A stretch of DNA of 55,835 bases from Chara braunii (GCA_003427395.1 BFEA01000068.1:2976319-3032153), one strand, 5' to 3'; shown: positions 20,130 through 32,258, counted from the first letter of the stretch. The notes: generated from the sequence alone by a model not told the origin. Translations and numbers: made by a program.

Positions 20130-20518
20130 GGCACAGTCAGTGACCTACGGATCTGAAAAAGGGGAACGAAACACACCCTCATTTTTATGCAGTATGGGCA
20201 GCAGCAGCTGGGTATGTGCAGTGGAAAGCGGAGAGACTCCAGGGGAACATAAAGCTAGTCCATAGCTTTGGTCCTCAGTTGTTCACTGACTATCCCAAGC
20301 GTCCGGTCCCCTACTACCTCACTGAGGGCTCTTATTGGGGCGGATTGGTGGACTTGGCCAAGAGGTACACATCGCCAGCAGTGATCCACTATGAGGCACT
20401 GACCGGGCCCTCTGAGTTTCCGCATCTCAGGAGGGGCGTTTTCTCTCAGCCATATCTCCCCACACTATGGGAGGAGTTTTGTGCCATGCTTGACTTCCGT
20501 ATTATGGGACTTGGCTGA
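20130..20518 (+). CDS. Open coding fragment, unknown
   Basis: A frame open to a TGA at 20516 gives a protein-like sequence of ~110 residues. It includes YVQWKAERLQGNIKLVHSFG, YYLTEGSYWGGLVDLAKRYT and YLPTLWEEFCAMLDF. The aromatic content and amphipathic helices look real, and the frame extends upstream of the first ATG at 20216. It is probably an exon or the surviving end of a mobile-element ORF. No motif is recognised. The window shows no clear partner exon. Confidence 0.35.
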
Positions 20519-21305
20519 AAGTGTTTTGAGTTAGTAGGTTTCAGATGGCATTACATTCAGAAGCCACAACCTCAGAAAGTACGGAGACATGGCAAGAAGC
20601 CCAAACGGCGGACAACAAAGTGAAAAGATGAGTGTAAGGTTCAAAGGGAGGAGTGAGGACTCCAGATTGGTGTTGGTCATGCTCTCCTCAATATGTACTT
20701 CTTGAGACTATTATGAGTTCTCATTCTTCCCTGATTCATTTGACTCTGTCTTTTCTTGTGTCAGTCGGTTTTGCCTCTTGCATTGTTCTCAGACTTGCTT
20801 GATGATTGCTCTCATGGATGATTCTGTCACAGTTCTAAAAATCAGATTGACGTAATTGATGCATGCTTAGCACTCCACAATCTTTATGATTATTATTATC
20901 TGCATGTTTCTCTGCTGTTCCGAATCAAAATAAAAGATTCCTAAGACTGGGGACCGGCGAAGACCGTAATTGAAGGGTCTTGCTCAAAGTCGGACGCACA
21001 CAACAGGAAGGGATTTGCTTTATTTAATTTATTTTATTTATTGCAATCACATACAAAATCCTGAGTGACAGCCTGTTGGCTTTCTTGGTCGCCCGTAGAG
21101 GCCCGACTGAGAAAAAGTGCGACAACGTGCCCAACAAGAAAATGAAATAATATTAATTAAAATAAAAATATTTCAAGAAAATTTGGACGACGGGAGAGGG
21201 AGAACCGTCGGACCCTTCCCTCGACACTGCCTATCGGGCCCGCAACCGGGCTCCCCAACAAAACTAAGGGGGATAGTCCCGCGGGACCCTCGACCCCTCA
21301 ACTTT
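20519..21305. other. No gene recognised
   Basis: AT-rich sequence without coding signal. A (ATT)-type patch lies at about 20890-20900, and a short (TTTAT)-type run at about 21020-21040. Confidence 0.35.
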
Positions 21306-21309
21306 TTTT

Positions 21310-21410
21310 CCCCATGGCGTTCCTCCGCTGCCGGCTGCTGGTTTCGATCCCCGCATCTGAACGCTGAAAGTTCGATGTGTTAACCAATAGGGCTAAGCCC
21401 AAGCCTGAAC
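21310..21410 (-). repeat. tRNA-derived SINE-like sequence
   Basis: On the minus strand an A-box-like TAGCCCTATTGGTTAAC (21380-21396) is followed about 30 bases later by a B-box-like GGGGATCGAAACC (21340-21352). This spacing is right for an internal RNA polymerase III promoter from a tRNA. The cloverleaf around them is not intact, so it is a SINE head or a tRNA relic rather than a tRNA gene. Confidence 0.5.
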
Positions 21411-22030
21411 CTAGTTGGCGTCGTTCCCTACATGAAGAGTAACCGCGTCTGGCTTAAGTATGTCGAGGTGCACCAAGGCCGGCACTTGGCTTTCCATCCT
21501 GGCCCATGGTCACTGCGCACCCTGTATTTACTATTTTTAGGGGCGGTTCTCGCTCACGCTGTTCTGTGAGGGCTTGACCCCCATACCGGTCGCTCATCCA
21601 ACTAATTCGACGCACGCCCTCGAAGTGCGCGCCCACACACTCTCTAATCAGATCAAGGCGTGTGCCATTCCCAACCCCTGAGAACCGGTCATGGCCACAC
21701 AAAAATGAGTCACTCTCCCAGTAACGTCAAAGAACGTATTTCCTGCAAGATGCAAAAATGTGCCCAAATGCCCTTGTAAGGGTATTCGGGCCTACAACGC
21801 GGCCAAAATCGGTCGCGCCCAACTGTCTCTTCCCTGCGGCGCAAGTTGGTTTCAGTCGCGAGATTGCCTCTGCCCTTAGTCACGTGGCTTACAGCCACTG
21901 GCATATTTTTAAACCAGCGCGGTTGTTTCAGCCGCGAGATTTCGAAGATCATTCGGTCTCGCCCAATTGCCTTTGCCTTGCGGCCAGCTTCAAAAGGAGC
22001 TAGCCCATTTTGGAGCTGGCCTAGCAGCGC
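21411..22030. other. No gene recognised
   Basis: Moderately GC-rich sequence. Two passages resemble each other loosely (cgcccaactgtctcttccc at about 21805 and cgcccaattgcctttgcc at about 21959), each followed by gcggc-like words, which suggests an old duplication of ~150 bp. There is no coding signal. Confidence 0.35.
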
Positions 22031-22095
22031 AGATTTATTTCGATCCCTAAGTCTACAGGGTGAGACTCCAGTGCCATAACCTACTGGCCCAGCTC
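22030..22095 (-). repeat. tRNA-derived SINE-like sequence
   Basis: The minus strand has an A-box-like GGGCCAGTAGGTTATGGC (22073-22090) and a B-box-like TAGGGATCGAAAT (22037-22049). The order and spacing match the element at 21310-21410. The two may be members of one degraded SINE family. Confidence 0.4.
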
Positions 22096-23320
22096 CTTCT
22101 ACGGATGTAAAAGGAGCAACTCTTCTTTAAGAAGAACGTATATTTTTCTATTAATTCAGCGTACAACTTGGCTGGCTCTATTGGCCTCATCCTGCTGTAG
22201 AACCGATGCTTCCTCACTTTACCGCAGTCTCGCTCACTTGGCACGGTCACCTTACCAACCACATAGGCTCTAAATCGCGCAGTTGCTAATCCGTGAATCA
22301 AATATTTAAAGTAGAATACTCTAAATCACGCGGCTTAGCAACCGCACGTTAATATTTTTACATAAAATAAACTTTTAAACTTAGTATTTCAACGACCCTG
22401 TTCTTCAGTGGTCTCACCATAAATACAAGTGCACGATGGGTTACGTCACTAGCCATAACCGATATTTTTTTAACTTAGGTCTAGAAACATTTTAGCCTTC
22501 TGGTGATAGGCAGGTCCGAATAGACTTTTGACAAGCACGTAGTCCTCATCAAGTCACTTAATTTAAGAAAAAGGTCAGATGATGCATATCATTAAAAAAC
22601 CCGAGCACATACTCTTGAAATTAGTTTTGCTCCGACAATATTCTAGTAAAGAGTGTTGTCTCTAGTTGTGGTATTGTAGGACGGACCACGAGAAGGAAGA
22701 CTAGGAGGACAAGGGGCGGCGAAGGTTCTAAAGTTGTATGATTACTGAACTAAAAAGGCAATCAAAGACTCAAAGTGAATCAATAAATGCTTAGGATTGA
22801 CGCTAATGCAAAAGAAATGACACAGTGTCATATTTTCTCATTAAGTAGGAGAGAAAAAATGCAACTGGTACAAAAAAATGAAAGCAAGAAATATAACACA
22901 TGACGAGGATCACGATAGAGAGGAGACAAACAAAATCAGATGGATATCTGATTTAATACACTGTAAGAATAACAATATTATAAGCAAGACCGTAAAATAT
23001 AAATGTTGGTTACCTAAGTTCATGTTTTGCTATACAAAAATGTGAAAATAGTAACATTATAGTTGTAATCCTGAATCTTGTTCATCGACTTTTTTTTAGT
23101 TTGTTCAAAAATGAAATAAAAACATAAAGCTAAAAAATTGAACTTTACCAAGGTGGAAAAGTTACTTGTTTGTCGAGAGGTGTAGGAGCGTGCTGCTGGG
23201 ATGGAAGAAACCACACCTTAGTTAGGTGACAAATATTTTACGATTTGCCGTTGTAAAATGACACATATGTTAATGAATGGTGGTACAACAAAAAAATTCC
23301 CTGAATTAAATAATCATTTT
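22096..23320. other. AT-rich, no gene
   Basis: Strongly AT-rich sequence with stops in all frames. No RNA gene or repeat element is recognised. Confidence 0.4.
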
Positions 23321-23329
23321 ATAGTAAAA

Positions 23330-23760
23330 TTACATTCTAAATTTTAAATTTTCATTCTATTTTAAAAAATGTTGTTCCAATTTTAAAAATTCCCGTCTTA
23401 CTTAGAAACTTTTCTTCCAAGAATGGGGCATCACGTCTTATTTTAACTGCATGTTAAAGATGGAATGAAAATCTAGATGAGTTTATTAAATATTTTAATT
23501 ATATTGTCATTTTGAGTAAGGATTTTTTGTCAGAAATAGGTTAATCAAATTTAAATTACACGATATTTGTTGTAGTAGAATGAAAGTTTATTTAAAACAT
23601 TTCATAAACTCGTCCAGACTTTCATTCCATCTTGAACAAATAGATGTAGTTGGAAGGGAAAAATCATATTTAGATGGGAACTTATCAAAATAAAACTGTA
23701 AATTTTAGAATTTGACGAACATAGAATGATAATTTATAAATATGAAGAATTTTTTTTTTT
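23330..23760. repeat. AT-rich fold-back element
   Basis: The clearest arms are gatggaatgaaaatctagat, continuing gagttta (about 23459-23485), and its inverse tcataaactcgtccagac, continuing tttcattccatct (about 23604-23634). Further out, cattctat near 23354 matches inverted atagaatg near 23721. The element is ~400 bp and centred near 23545. A MITE-like origin is likely, but termini and target duplication are not clear. Confidence 0.5.
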
Positions 23761-24346
23761 ATGAAATATTTTTTCAACTTTCATTTCTCATGGGAATTTT
23801 TCTGTTATATCCCTGTTGATGGAGCGCCTACGTTATACAACCTCTTATGCCGCAAGACACAAGCAGCGAGATTGAGTCATGGTTTGTTTGATCGAGTGCA
23901 TTCAATTTGGCACTTGCTAAAAGTCTCGCGCCAGGAATCCATGATATTGAACTCCAACACATTCACATCGCTCGACGGTACTCCACAATGATACGTTGGT
24001 AAGCCATTGTTGATGTTTTATGGGTAATCCCACCTATAAAGTGTCTTGTTGGTTGTGCTTACGACGTACATAGTTGGGAGAGGGGGGTCGTTGAGTGATT
24101 GGGTACTATTGGAAGTCTCATGGATTGGAATACCCCCACTCTTCCTTGGGTTTGTCGTACAAGTGTGATTAAAGTACTGACCACCAGGGTAGGGCATATA
24201 CCTCAGCTTACATAACCTTAAACCACCACTACCTTCGAGCTTGTTTTTGTCGAACCTGTTTTCACTGTGCCCTGAGGTTTGCCGAGCCTGTGGTCCGTTG
24301 TGTTTCTTTTCTGGTAGTCTTCTAAAAAGAAAAAACGTCGTACTTA

Positions 24347-24387
<41 letters not shown>

Positions 24388-27085
24388 CCCAAAAAAAAAA
24401 AAAAAAAAACGAACACCCCCATGGACGTGATACAAGGTAGATAACTGCCTCAAAGTTGTTGTGCCAGTATACATTCAGTGAAGGTTTTAGAGCAGGGGTG
24501 TCAGGTCCATGAAAAAAAAGGACGAAAAAAAAAAATGAAACTGACTTATGGCGGAAAAGCGGGTTTATACATTCTGCAAAAGTGTAAGTGTGGGCATGCC
24601 CTCCTTCACGAAGTGTCAACAGCCAGTGGACTGCGTTGTGCCTCCCAGGCAGGGTATGAAAAAAACAAAAAAGAAACAAAACAAAATTAGCAGCAACGAC
24701 AACCTAAAACTGGCCACAATCGTAGTTAGATATTTTCTCTTGAGTATTGGCGTGGGCATAACTTCGTGCACGACCTTCCTGGGCTTGGTTTTTCGTTTTT
24801 CGTTTTGCTTTTTGAAGGGTCTCACACGACTCAACTATCGAGTCTTCGTCAACCCCGGAAAAGTTAAGAAAAGTGGAAAAATAACCATTTTTCTCGTTTT
24901 TCCCGATATTGGTAGAGTCTTGAAGGTAGTAGTAGTTTAAAAAAAAACAAAAAAATCAAGTAAATGAACTTGATGGGAAGTGAAGCAGCAGCTACTTGAA
25001 CCCAAGCAATCCAGGTATGACTATGACCACTTGCACGTCATGGTCACATACAATTGAAATAATGTTGGATGAGTTTTCCTGCAAGTAGAGATGTAGAGCA
25101 ATACATCTATCAGAGCGAGAAGCATGCTGAATTTGCACTATTTTAGGAATTGCCCCGTGGATGACTTATTTTTTTTTACATATATACAGAGGTTGCAATA
25201 GTCAATTAGTTTTTTATTTGAAAAAAAAAAAAAAGTTACTTTATGCGGGGTTGCAGAACGTGATTGTGAAGCTTAGTCCAACATGGGAGGTTTTTGGTTC
25301 ATTTTACTTATACTTCAAGGCGAGTTGGATCGGTTCTCCTCATAATGCAGCCCTGCAGGAATGAATATGGAGAGACCAGAGACCTGCGTGTAGGTGTTGT
25401 TTAATATCGGCTCGTAGCAGTCATATTTATCTTTTACAAAAAAAAAAAAAAAAAAAAAAAAAAANNNNNNNNNNNNNNNNNNNNNNNNNNNNNNNNAAAA
25501 AAAGGCAAAAAAAAAAAAAACAAAGTCCCAAGGCGATGAGGGACCATTGAGAAAAACGTTTTGCTACCAAATAATGAAATTACAGCAAACACAAAAATGA
25601 CACCACGAGATTGAACAACAAAAATTGCTTTAATGTATTCCATGAACAAATATGAAGCAAACGACTGTTTGAAATTTCACATCAGATGGCTTAAGAAGAG
25701 GGAATAACTTCAAAGGGTTTTTAAGAGGAAACACTTGCAGGCATCGACATGGCTTTTGACATACAACAACTATCGGTTTTGAAAAAAAAACAGAAGAATA
25801 CGGTGGAGGTGGTGGCAGCACTAGATCATAACTTAACCGGGGGCGTTTCTATTAAACACGGTCGAGGCATTAGGGAAACACAAACCGAGGGAAATCAAAT
25901 TCAGTGGTGTAGGAGGGAAGGTTTGAAGAAGAAGATTTTTAAATACATAACATAACAATAATAGATAGTGGATCGTAAAGAGGACAACAAGTAATATTGC
26001 GCACAATAAAAAAAAAAATCACATAACAATCTTAGAGAGAAAAAGACGTGAAATACACAGGTAAAATTACAAATTTTTCATAATTGTGCATGTTGTATAT
26101 TATATACACGCTTGGATCATTGTTTTGAAAATTGGGCACTGTATAAGAAACAACTTCAAGTGTCGTACATGCGAGATATACCAAACGAGTCGAGTGTCAA
26201 GCGCGTCTACATGATGCACCAAAAACGAAAGGTTGTGATAAACTATAGTGTATCAAACTTAGAGGCAACCAATAGACCAAAACTAAACTTGAATGTAATA
26301 TGTTTGTGTCTGAACCAAATCAACCTATTCCTCTCATAATAACAAATTTCTGATAACCAAGACACAATCCTCGAAGTTGTAAGAACAGGAAAGTGGTTCA
26401 TATGATTTATTTTGTTCAATACCTACCTACCAGACAACCAAAATCGAGATAGATACTACAAGGACAGACAAATTCCGGTAGTAACGCAAAATGTGGAGAA
26501 GGTTTTGAACCCTAACTGTTGCAATAAAATACAATAGTTGAATAGTGTACAAATGTGTAAAGGGAGCAGTTTTATAACAAAGCATAGTCAACTGTTGCTG
26601 ATCGACTCGAAGAGTGAGATGCTAAATATAGCTACCGATATTAATTTCTAGATCCTTATCACATAGTTGGCTACAAGAAACGATCACAAACAAACATTGT
26701 ATGGGTTGCAAGAGAGCAGACACACTTCTATAACACGCAGCAGGATGTCGTCAACTGGTGCCGAATGTATGTGTATTCGATTGTACGGATGCATAAACAT
26801 TGTGGGAACAGTGAATCTATGAATCACTTGTTAGTCTGGTTAAAGAACTGTGCTCAAATAAAATCGTCCTTTAAACGTCCATCTTCTTCAACATAATGCA
26901 TTGGGATCAAGCCTGGGATCTCTTCACCGTGACGAATGTGTGTGATGGCCTCATAAGGGTCTCTACTTGCAAGCTAGTTGACAACCACAACCTCCGAATA
27001 CGTGTCCTCGATATAAAACTTGTTTTTTGTTCCAGCTGTCTGAGTCGATTCATTGTCGTCACAATTGACTTACGGTACTTATACA
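23761..27085. other. Mostly non-coding, A/T-runs and an assembly gap
   Basis: A more complex patch at 23820-23995 (ggagcgcctacgttatacaa onward) might be a decayed coding piece but matches nothing I know. Homopolymer runs lie at 24349-24385, 24392-24409 and 25221-25235. Nothing else in this 3.3 kb is supported as a gene; the short open frames are Lys/Phe-rich readings of A/T runs. Confidence 0.4.
25465..25496. other. Assembly gap (32 N) inside a poly-A tract
   Basis: Thirty-two N bases are flanked on both sides by A-runs, so the gap was left where a homopolymer could not be assembled. The real length is unknown. Confidence 0.95.
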
Positions 27086-27087
27086 AC

Positions 27088-27360
27088 TCATTTCAGACTT
27101 TCATATTTCCTGTTTCTCAACTTTGCTTCCGTAGATGATTGAGTTTGTCTAGGATGACTCTCAGTCTGAGTGTCGAAATGAGGAATCTTCTTTCGCGGGT
27201 GTTTGGCTGCTTCAACCAACTCTTGCAACTTGCAACCACATTGGGGACAATGGGCACGAAGCTCAGGATAGTGCAGGACGTGTAAGTAGGCATGCTCGTC
27301 CTGCAGAAGAAGCAACTCAATAATTTGTTTCCGCATGTCTTTTTTACCCCGTTTGTGTCC
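27088..27360 (-). CDS. Short coding fragment with CPQCGC motif
   Basis: On the minus strand an open stretch of ~90 residues reads MRKQIIELLLLQDEHAYLHV, then LHYPELRAHCPQCGCKLQEL, then a Lys/Ser/Gln-rich tail. The first half is a plausible helix. CPQCGC would fit half of a zinc ribbon, but no second Cys pair follows. A stop lies shortly upstream, so only a fragment or single exon is visible. The family is unknown. Confidence 0.35.
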   Translation of the reverse strand, partial: GHKRGKKDMRKQIIELLLLQDEHAYLHVLHYPELRAHCPQCGCKLQELVEAAKHPRKKIPHFDTQTESHPRQTQSSTEAKLRNRKYESLK

Positions 27361-28500
27361 CCATGTTCACATGCATCCTTGAAAAGTTTGTGCGCAAATA
27401 TCGACCTCATGCGTACCAAATCCACACCCTACAACAACATCAGCTTAAATTCGTTGTTACGGATTGCTCTGGAAATAAAATATTTGCAAGGCGCTTGCAG
27501 TCTATGTGTGCTTTGAGAAGAAAGCGGTAGAGAGATTCTATCGTGCACTCTTCTCGTAAGCGAGAAGTTCATTGTCTTCGACACCTCCGCCATGATATCT
27601 TTATTGAGAAACGTCTCCGCTAACCACTATAGTCATCTTGTGGTCCTCATCGCATCCTATTTTGACATCTCTTTCTCACGATTCCAAGATTCATGCTTTA
27701 TTCCAAAATTATGAGGATCGTGTTGGTATTGGACTGTAAATTAGTCTTTCTGACTAATGGGTTAATAGAAGACTCCATGGTTTAGGTGTAGCTGTGTTCT
27801 ACAACTACCGACCTTTGTTGTCTCTTAATAGTTGGTTTTCTGAATCTATGCTTTTGTTATATGTTTCCATGATTATGATTATTGTTGACCCCTGCAGTAG
27901 GTGGAATGATGGAATGTAGGGTTCATGTAGCATTTGTGTTTCTTATCATGGAAATGAGTGAGCACAATCAGACCATTAAACCACTAATACTTGGTCCAAC
28001 TATCGACCACAAAAAAAAAGTGTAAAAATGCTTAAAGTCGGAACAGACACTTCGTGAAAAGTGGACTAAGACAAGTGTTCACTTTGCCAAATTGTATGGT
28101 CCTCTTTTTTTGAAAACTAGTTTCCATACCAATTTCGTTTGGTATAAGATTCGTGGTTATTGGTCACCTTAACACAATTAAAAACATGTTTTGAATAAAA
28201 CATATGCACACCTATAACGAATGTCACCACAATATTTAAAAAAACAGGTTTCTTGCAAATTGAACAACCTTATGACAATAACATCAACAAATAAATGGAT
28301 GATAAAAAAACATAAAAAAACAACAGCCCTGCAAAATCACTTTAGTAAGTTTATTTACCGTGCCTGCAAAAACGTTTAAGTTAGAAAGCTTCATAATCAA
28401 AAGGTAAACTAAGTCAAACATATTCAATAGCAAAGGGATACAACAAAGCTGACAATCAAATGAAGTTGTTGAAGCAATAGTTTATAAGGAACATGACATG
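27361..28500. other. AT-rich, no gene
   Basis: No coding or RNA signal is recognised. Short A-runs lie at 28010-28020 and about 28303-28320. Confidence 0.4.
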
Positions 28501-28504
28501 CAAC

Positions 28505-29120
28505 AACCAATCGATTACGTAATCGATCCGATTACATAATCCACACAAATTTTCAATAGTATTAATTACATAATCGATTCAATTAAAAAAAACTCCAAGA
28601 AACGGAAGAAGGCGGACAAATGTAAGGGGAGGTTGGCGTAGGCAAGAGATGGTGAAAGGCTGAAACAAGCGGAGGCATGGGAAGGACGGTGGAAAAGAGA
28701 GGAGGCGAGTGGAGGCGGTCGATGGCGGACGAAGGTGGAAGGGGATTCCGAGGCAGAAGGTGCATGGGGTGGCGGAGGCAGAGGCGATGGTGGAAAGCGG
28801 AGGAAGAAGGAGGATTTTTTCCCTCCTCCGCTCGTTCCTTCTACCTCTGTCTCCGCCTCCACCTTTGCCTTTCGCCTCACCTCGGCCAGCCATCTCCCTC
28901 CTCCCCCCGCCTTCCCCTACCTCCGTCCGTCTCCCCCTGCCTTTGCCCGTTTACGCCTACCATCTCCCGATTTCGCCTGCCTCCAACATCCGGCAACCTT
29001 CTTCCATTTCTCGGAGTTTTTTTAATGAATCGATTACGTAATCCATTCATTGAAAAAATCGGCTCGATTATGTAGCCAACAACTTTTTAATTGCATCGTT
29101 TACATAATCGATTCAATTTT
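28505..29120. repeat. Fold-back element with ATCGATTACGTAATCGAT ends
   Basis: An 18-bp perfect palindrome at 28510-28527 begins a series of cgattacgtaatc/attacataatcgatt words, repeated at about 28529, 28565, 29032 and 29102. The left arm aaaaaactccaagaaacgga, continuing agaagg (28586-28611), is the inverse of ccttcttccatttctcgg and agtttttt (28999-29025). Inside, the left half is GGCGGAGG-type purine-rich and the right half CCTCCGCC-type pyrimidine-rich. The whole unit could therefore fold into a ~500-base hairpin. The long open frames over it are products of this composition. Confidence 0.6.
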
Positions 29121-29174
29121 TTTTTTTAGAACACCACACAAATACCACCCACCTACCCAATCAATCAATCATGG

Positions 29175-29535
29175 CGGGCGCAAGTAGGAAGGCCAGCCGA
29201 GGTGAGGGAAGGAGGAGGTGGGAAAGACGGGCAGAAGTCGTGACAGAAGATGACGGGCGGAGGCGGAGGTGGGAGATGGCAGGTCGGCGTGGGGGAAGGA
29301 GGGTTGAGGAGGCGGGAGGCGGGTGGAGGCGAGCGAAGGCGAAAGGTGGAGGCGGAGGTGGAAGGCGGACGAGGAAGGCGGAAGCGGAGGCGAAGGCGGA
29401 AGGCGGACGAGAAAGGTGGACGAGGAAGGCGGAAGCGAAGGCGAAAGGTGGAGTGAAGGCGGAAGGCGAAGGTGGTAGGCGGAAGGGAGAAGGCGGAAAG
29501 GGAAGATGGGCATTTCCCCTCCTCCGCCTTCTGTG
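29175..29535. repeat. GGCGGAGGY / GGCGAAGG purine minisatellite
   Basis: About 360 bp of irregular 6- to 12-base units (ggcggaggcggaggtgg, gaaggcggaagg). This is the same word family as inside the fold-back element immediately to the left. The strong strand asymmetry makes long apparent open frames on both strands. I do not regard them as genes. Confidence 0.75.
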
Positions 29536-30045
29536 AATGCTTTGAGATATAGTTTATGAAAAGATATAAAGTTTCTGATTCGGTCCTGTTTTGAGGAAAT
29601 GTCAATTTTTCACGAAGTGCACGTTTCATATGAATTTGCGCATTTTTGTAGTGTCGTATACGTTTTCTAAAATCACGGCTTGTTTACGGGCACGACTTTA
29701 AAAAGTACTAATGGTTGTAGTGTAAAGAATTGTTGGCCTCCTACTATTCTCTACCATTGTATTACGCCGTACATATTACTTTAATGAGGCACTCTAAAAA
29801 AAACAATTGTTGGCACTTATGTGTACCTCGTGGGATCGAATGGTTCCGAAATGCAGTTCTTTAACTTCTTTTACTTTTTCCCTAATTCTTTTCTCAGTTA
29901 CAACTTACAACCATCTACTCATCCTGTTATATACACGACTGTCAACTCCATTCTGCCTTATGCATGTTTAACAGTTTAACAACGATTTCATCAGAATTGA
30001 CATGTTATATATTTGTTACGTAATTGAAATTTCATTTTTTTGCCA
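29536..30045. other. AT-rich, no gene
   Basis: No coding signal or repeat is recognised. Confidence 0.4.
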
Positions 30046-30240
30046 AAAACTTCATGAAATTGAGGATACTGTATGAAAACGCCCCACCCCCTCGACGTAT
30101 CTGGACTAAGGTCATACATCCAAGCCGGAAAACGTCAGACCCCTTGAATGTATATATACTCTAGGCTCTAGCTAAGTACAACTACATCGAGGGGGTACAG
30201 CGTTTTCAAAACGCTGTACCCCCCAATTTCATGAAAGTTT
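30046..30240. repeat. MITE-like fold-back containing a 33-base hairpin
   Basis: The terminal sequences acttcatgaaattgagg (about 30049) and ccaatttcatgaaagtt (about 30224) are inverted repeats. The inversion continues inward through aaaacgcc, then ccaccccctcgacgta on the left and its inverse on the right. The right arm itself holds a perfect hairpin: GGGGGTACAGCGTTTT (30191-30206), one base, then AAAACGCTGTACCCCC. An AT-rich centre (gtatatatactcta) separates the arms. A clear target duplication was not found. Confidence 0.55.
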
Positions 30241-30576
30241 TCCCAAAAGAATAAATCTCAATTTCGTTTGAAAAATACTAAATTAAAATATCCATTTTGA
30301 CAAAATCATTGTTGTTTGGCTCATCACCTTCTATGTGGACCAATGCGACAATGTTTAAAAAACACTTATCAGTTGATTCTTTATGTTTCTTTCAGGATGG
30401 TAAGAAGTGTCTGATTACACGTTTTCTATATTTTATTATTTTCAGGCTCAAGTTAACTGTGTGATAAGCATAAAACAATCTCGTGCACCTGCGATAAAAT
30501 AATTTTACATTTTGTTAGTTTTTCTAGATTGTTTGGCTCATGATGTTCCTGGGTGTGCAGTTGTACTATCATTGTG

Positions 30577-30580
<4 letters not shown>

Positions 30581-30658
<78 letters not shown>
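30581..30658. repeat. (GT)n microsatellite
   Basis: A dinucleotide GT run of ~78 bases with a single GC interruption near 30620. Confidence 0.95.
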
Positions 30659-30659
<1 letters not shown>

Positions 30660-31254
30660 CCCATGTGTGATTTATGCAAGAGAAACAATTTGGATCTCTT
30701 TCAAAAGGAAATGATACATTTACTATTTGATTCTCAGTGGGGAAAAAACTTCAAAAACGTTCAACCACATAAAGCATGCTGGTGCAATAATTGGCCACTC
30801 AGCCATTTTTTGGTTTAATTGAAGACCTCATTGGTGATTTTCTCCACGTATTGTCGTTTTACGATTGAGTGCACATTGATCTTAAACATATGTTCATGTC
30901 TTACAATATTTACATCCTATTGGTGTGTTACCTTGGCATTACCCGCTTTACTCTGTATCTGTTATTTTAATATTTTGTGAGACAACGATTCAATATCCCC
31001 TGGCGTTGCAATGGCTCCATAATCCATTCACCTACTATGTCATACGGGTGAAGCCGCACGGACCCTTCTTGTTAACAATAAAAAAAAAGAACGCACATTC
31101 CCCAACATGCACGCACCACTTAAGGGAGTACATGGCGTTAGGATAGTACGTACTCCAACCCCCTAACATGTACACAGCTACACAACAATATATCAATCAA
31201 TCTAGTAAGCAATTTTTGATCGATTAATCGAGCAAGCAATCAAGCAATCAATCC

Positions 31255-31257
<3 letters not shown>

Positions 31258-31348
<91 letters not shown>

Positions 31349-31400
31349 ATCTATCTATCTATCTATCTTTATATCTATCTATCTATCTATCTATATATAT
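31258..31400. repeat. Compound (CT)n-(CTAT)n microsatellite
   Basis: About 30 CT units (31258-31318) pass into CTAT units with three interruptions, ending in (AT)n at about 31393-31403. A further (GA)n run lies at 31465-31492. Confidence 0.95.
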
Positions 31401-31634
31401 ATATGATATTCCGCATGTCCAACACGTGCACAAAATATTAGAGAGAAAAAGAAAGGAATGGGGGAGAGAGAGAGAGAGAGAGAGAGAGAGAACCAACGAA
31501 AGAAACAAAATGAATGAACGAAAAAAAAAAAAAAAAGCATGACCCTCAAGCATGAAATACATAAATCGAGAAAAAAATAAAAAAAATAGAATGAAAGAAA
31601 CAAAGCTTCAAAGTAGGGTTGTACCTGCAACCGG

Positions 31635-31661
31635 CCGTTTGGACCCCGGTGGTCCAAACGG
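31635..31661. repeat. Perfect 11-bp-arm hairpin
   Basis: CCGTTTGGACC, then five bases, then GGTCCAAACGG. No T-run follows, so it is not an obvious terminator. The context is non-coding. Confidence 0.7.
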
Positions 31662-31879
31662 AATTCTGGTTAGCCCCAAAAGTGGTTCAAAAAATTTTAT
31701 TTTTATTTTTTTGAAAATATGGTTGGACTGCGTTCGCCGATCTCCCTGAATCCGGAAAGAAAACTTTGAACATAGAAGTTTCGTTTGGGGGGTTGTTGGG
31801 GGGGCGGGTATCTCAGGGGTTGGGGGTCCGGGGTTGAGGGGTTTATGGTGAGGGTGTTGTCGCCCAAAAACTTTGGAAA

Positions 31880-32258
31880 GGGCTGATAGGAAGTTAGGAA
31901 CCCTTGAGCGCCCTGAACAACTCTTCGAGCCTCGTGAAGAACAACGAAATCATCGTCGTATCTTACTTGGATAACTCCACCTGTTGCTGAGCCCACTCAT
32001 TCAAAGCATTCTCCATTCCATGCAAAGCAGTGTTGGCCAGTAAAGGCCGGGGTTGTTTTTTTTTTGTGAAAGCCCCTTCATAGGGTTGTTAGTAGCAGGG
32101 TAGGGACGGTACTTGCCACCCACAAACTTTGAAAAGGGGGTTGGGGGTCTTGTCACTGCTGTCTGGTCCAAGTTGCCCTCGATACTGGTAGGGTGATGGT
32201 CCTGACTGCTGGTCACACTGAGGTAGGATAATAGGGATAGGGGGTGCGGTGGGAGCAC
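31880..32258 (-). pseudogene. Decayed coding fragment, unknown family
   Basis: On the minus strand, frame 32258-32090 gives FSKFVGGKYRPYPATNNPMKG. After a shift in the ten-base A-run (T-run on plus at 32056-32065) the reading continues PRPLLANTALHGMENALNEW, then AQQQVELSK, a stop, and MISLFFTRLEELFRALKGS. The helical, Asn/Gln-rich sequence is protein-like, and its continuation across the homopolymer shift argues for a once-real gene, probably from a mobile element. I do not recognise the family. Confidence 0.4.

Noticed and set aside
28566-29629. Many open frames of 60-154 codons on both strands
   Set aside because: They are readings of GGCGGAGG-type minisatellite and its inverse; the same frames are open on both strands and have no protein-like order.
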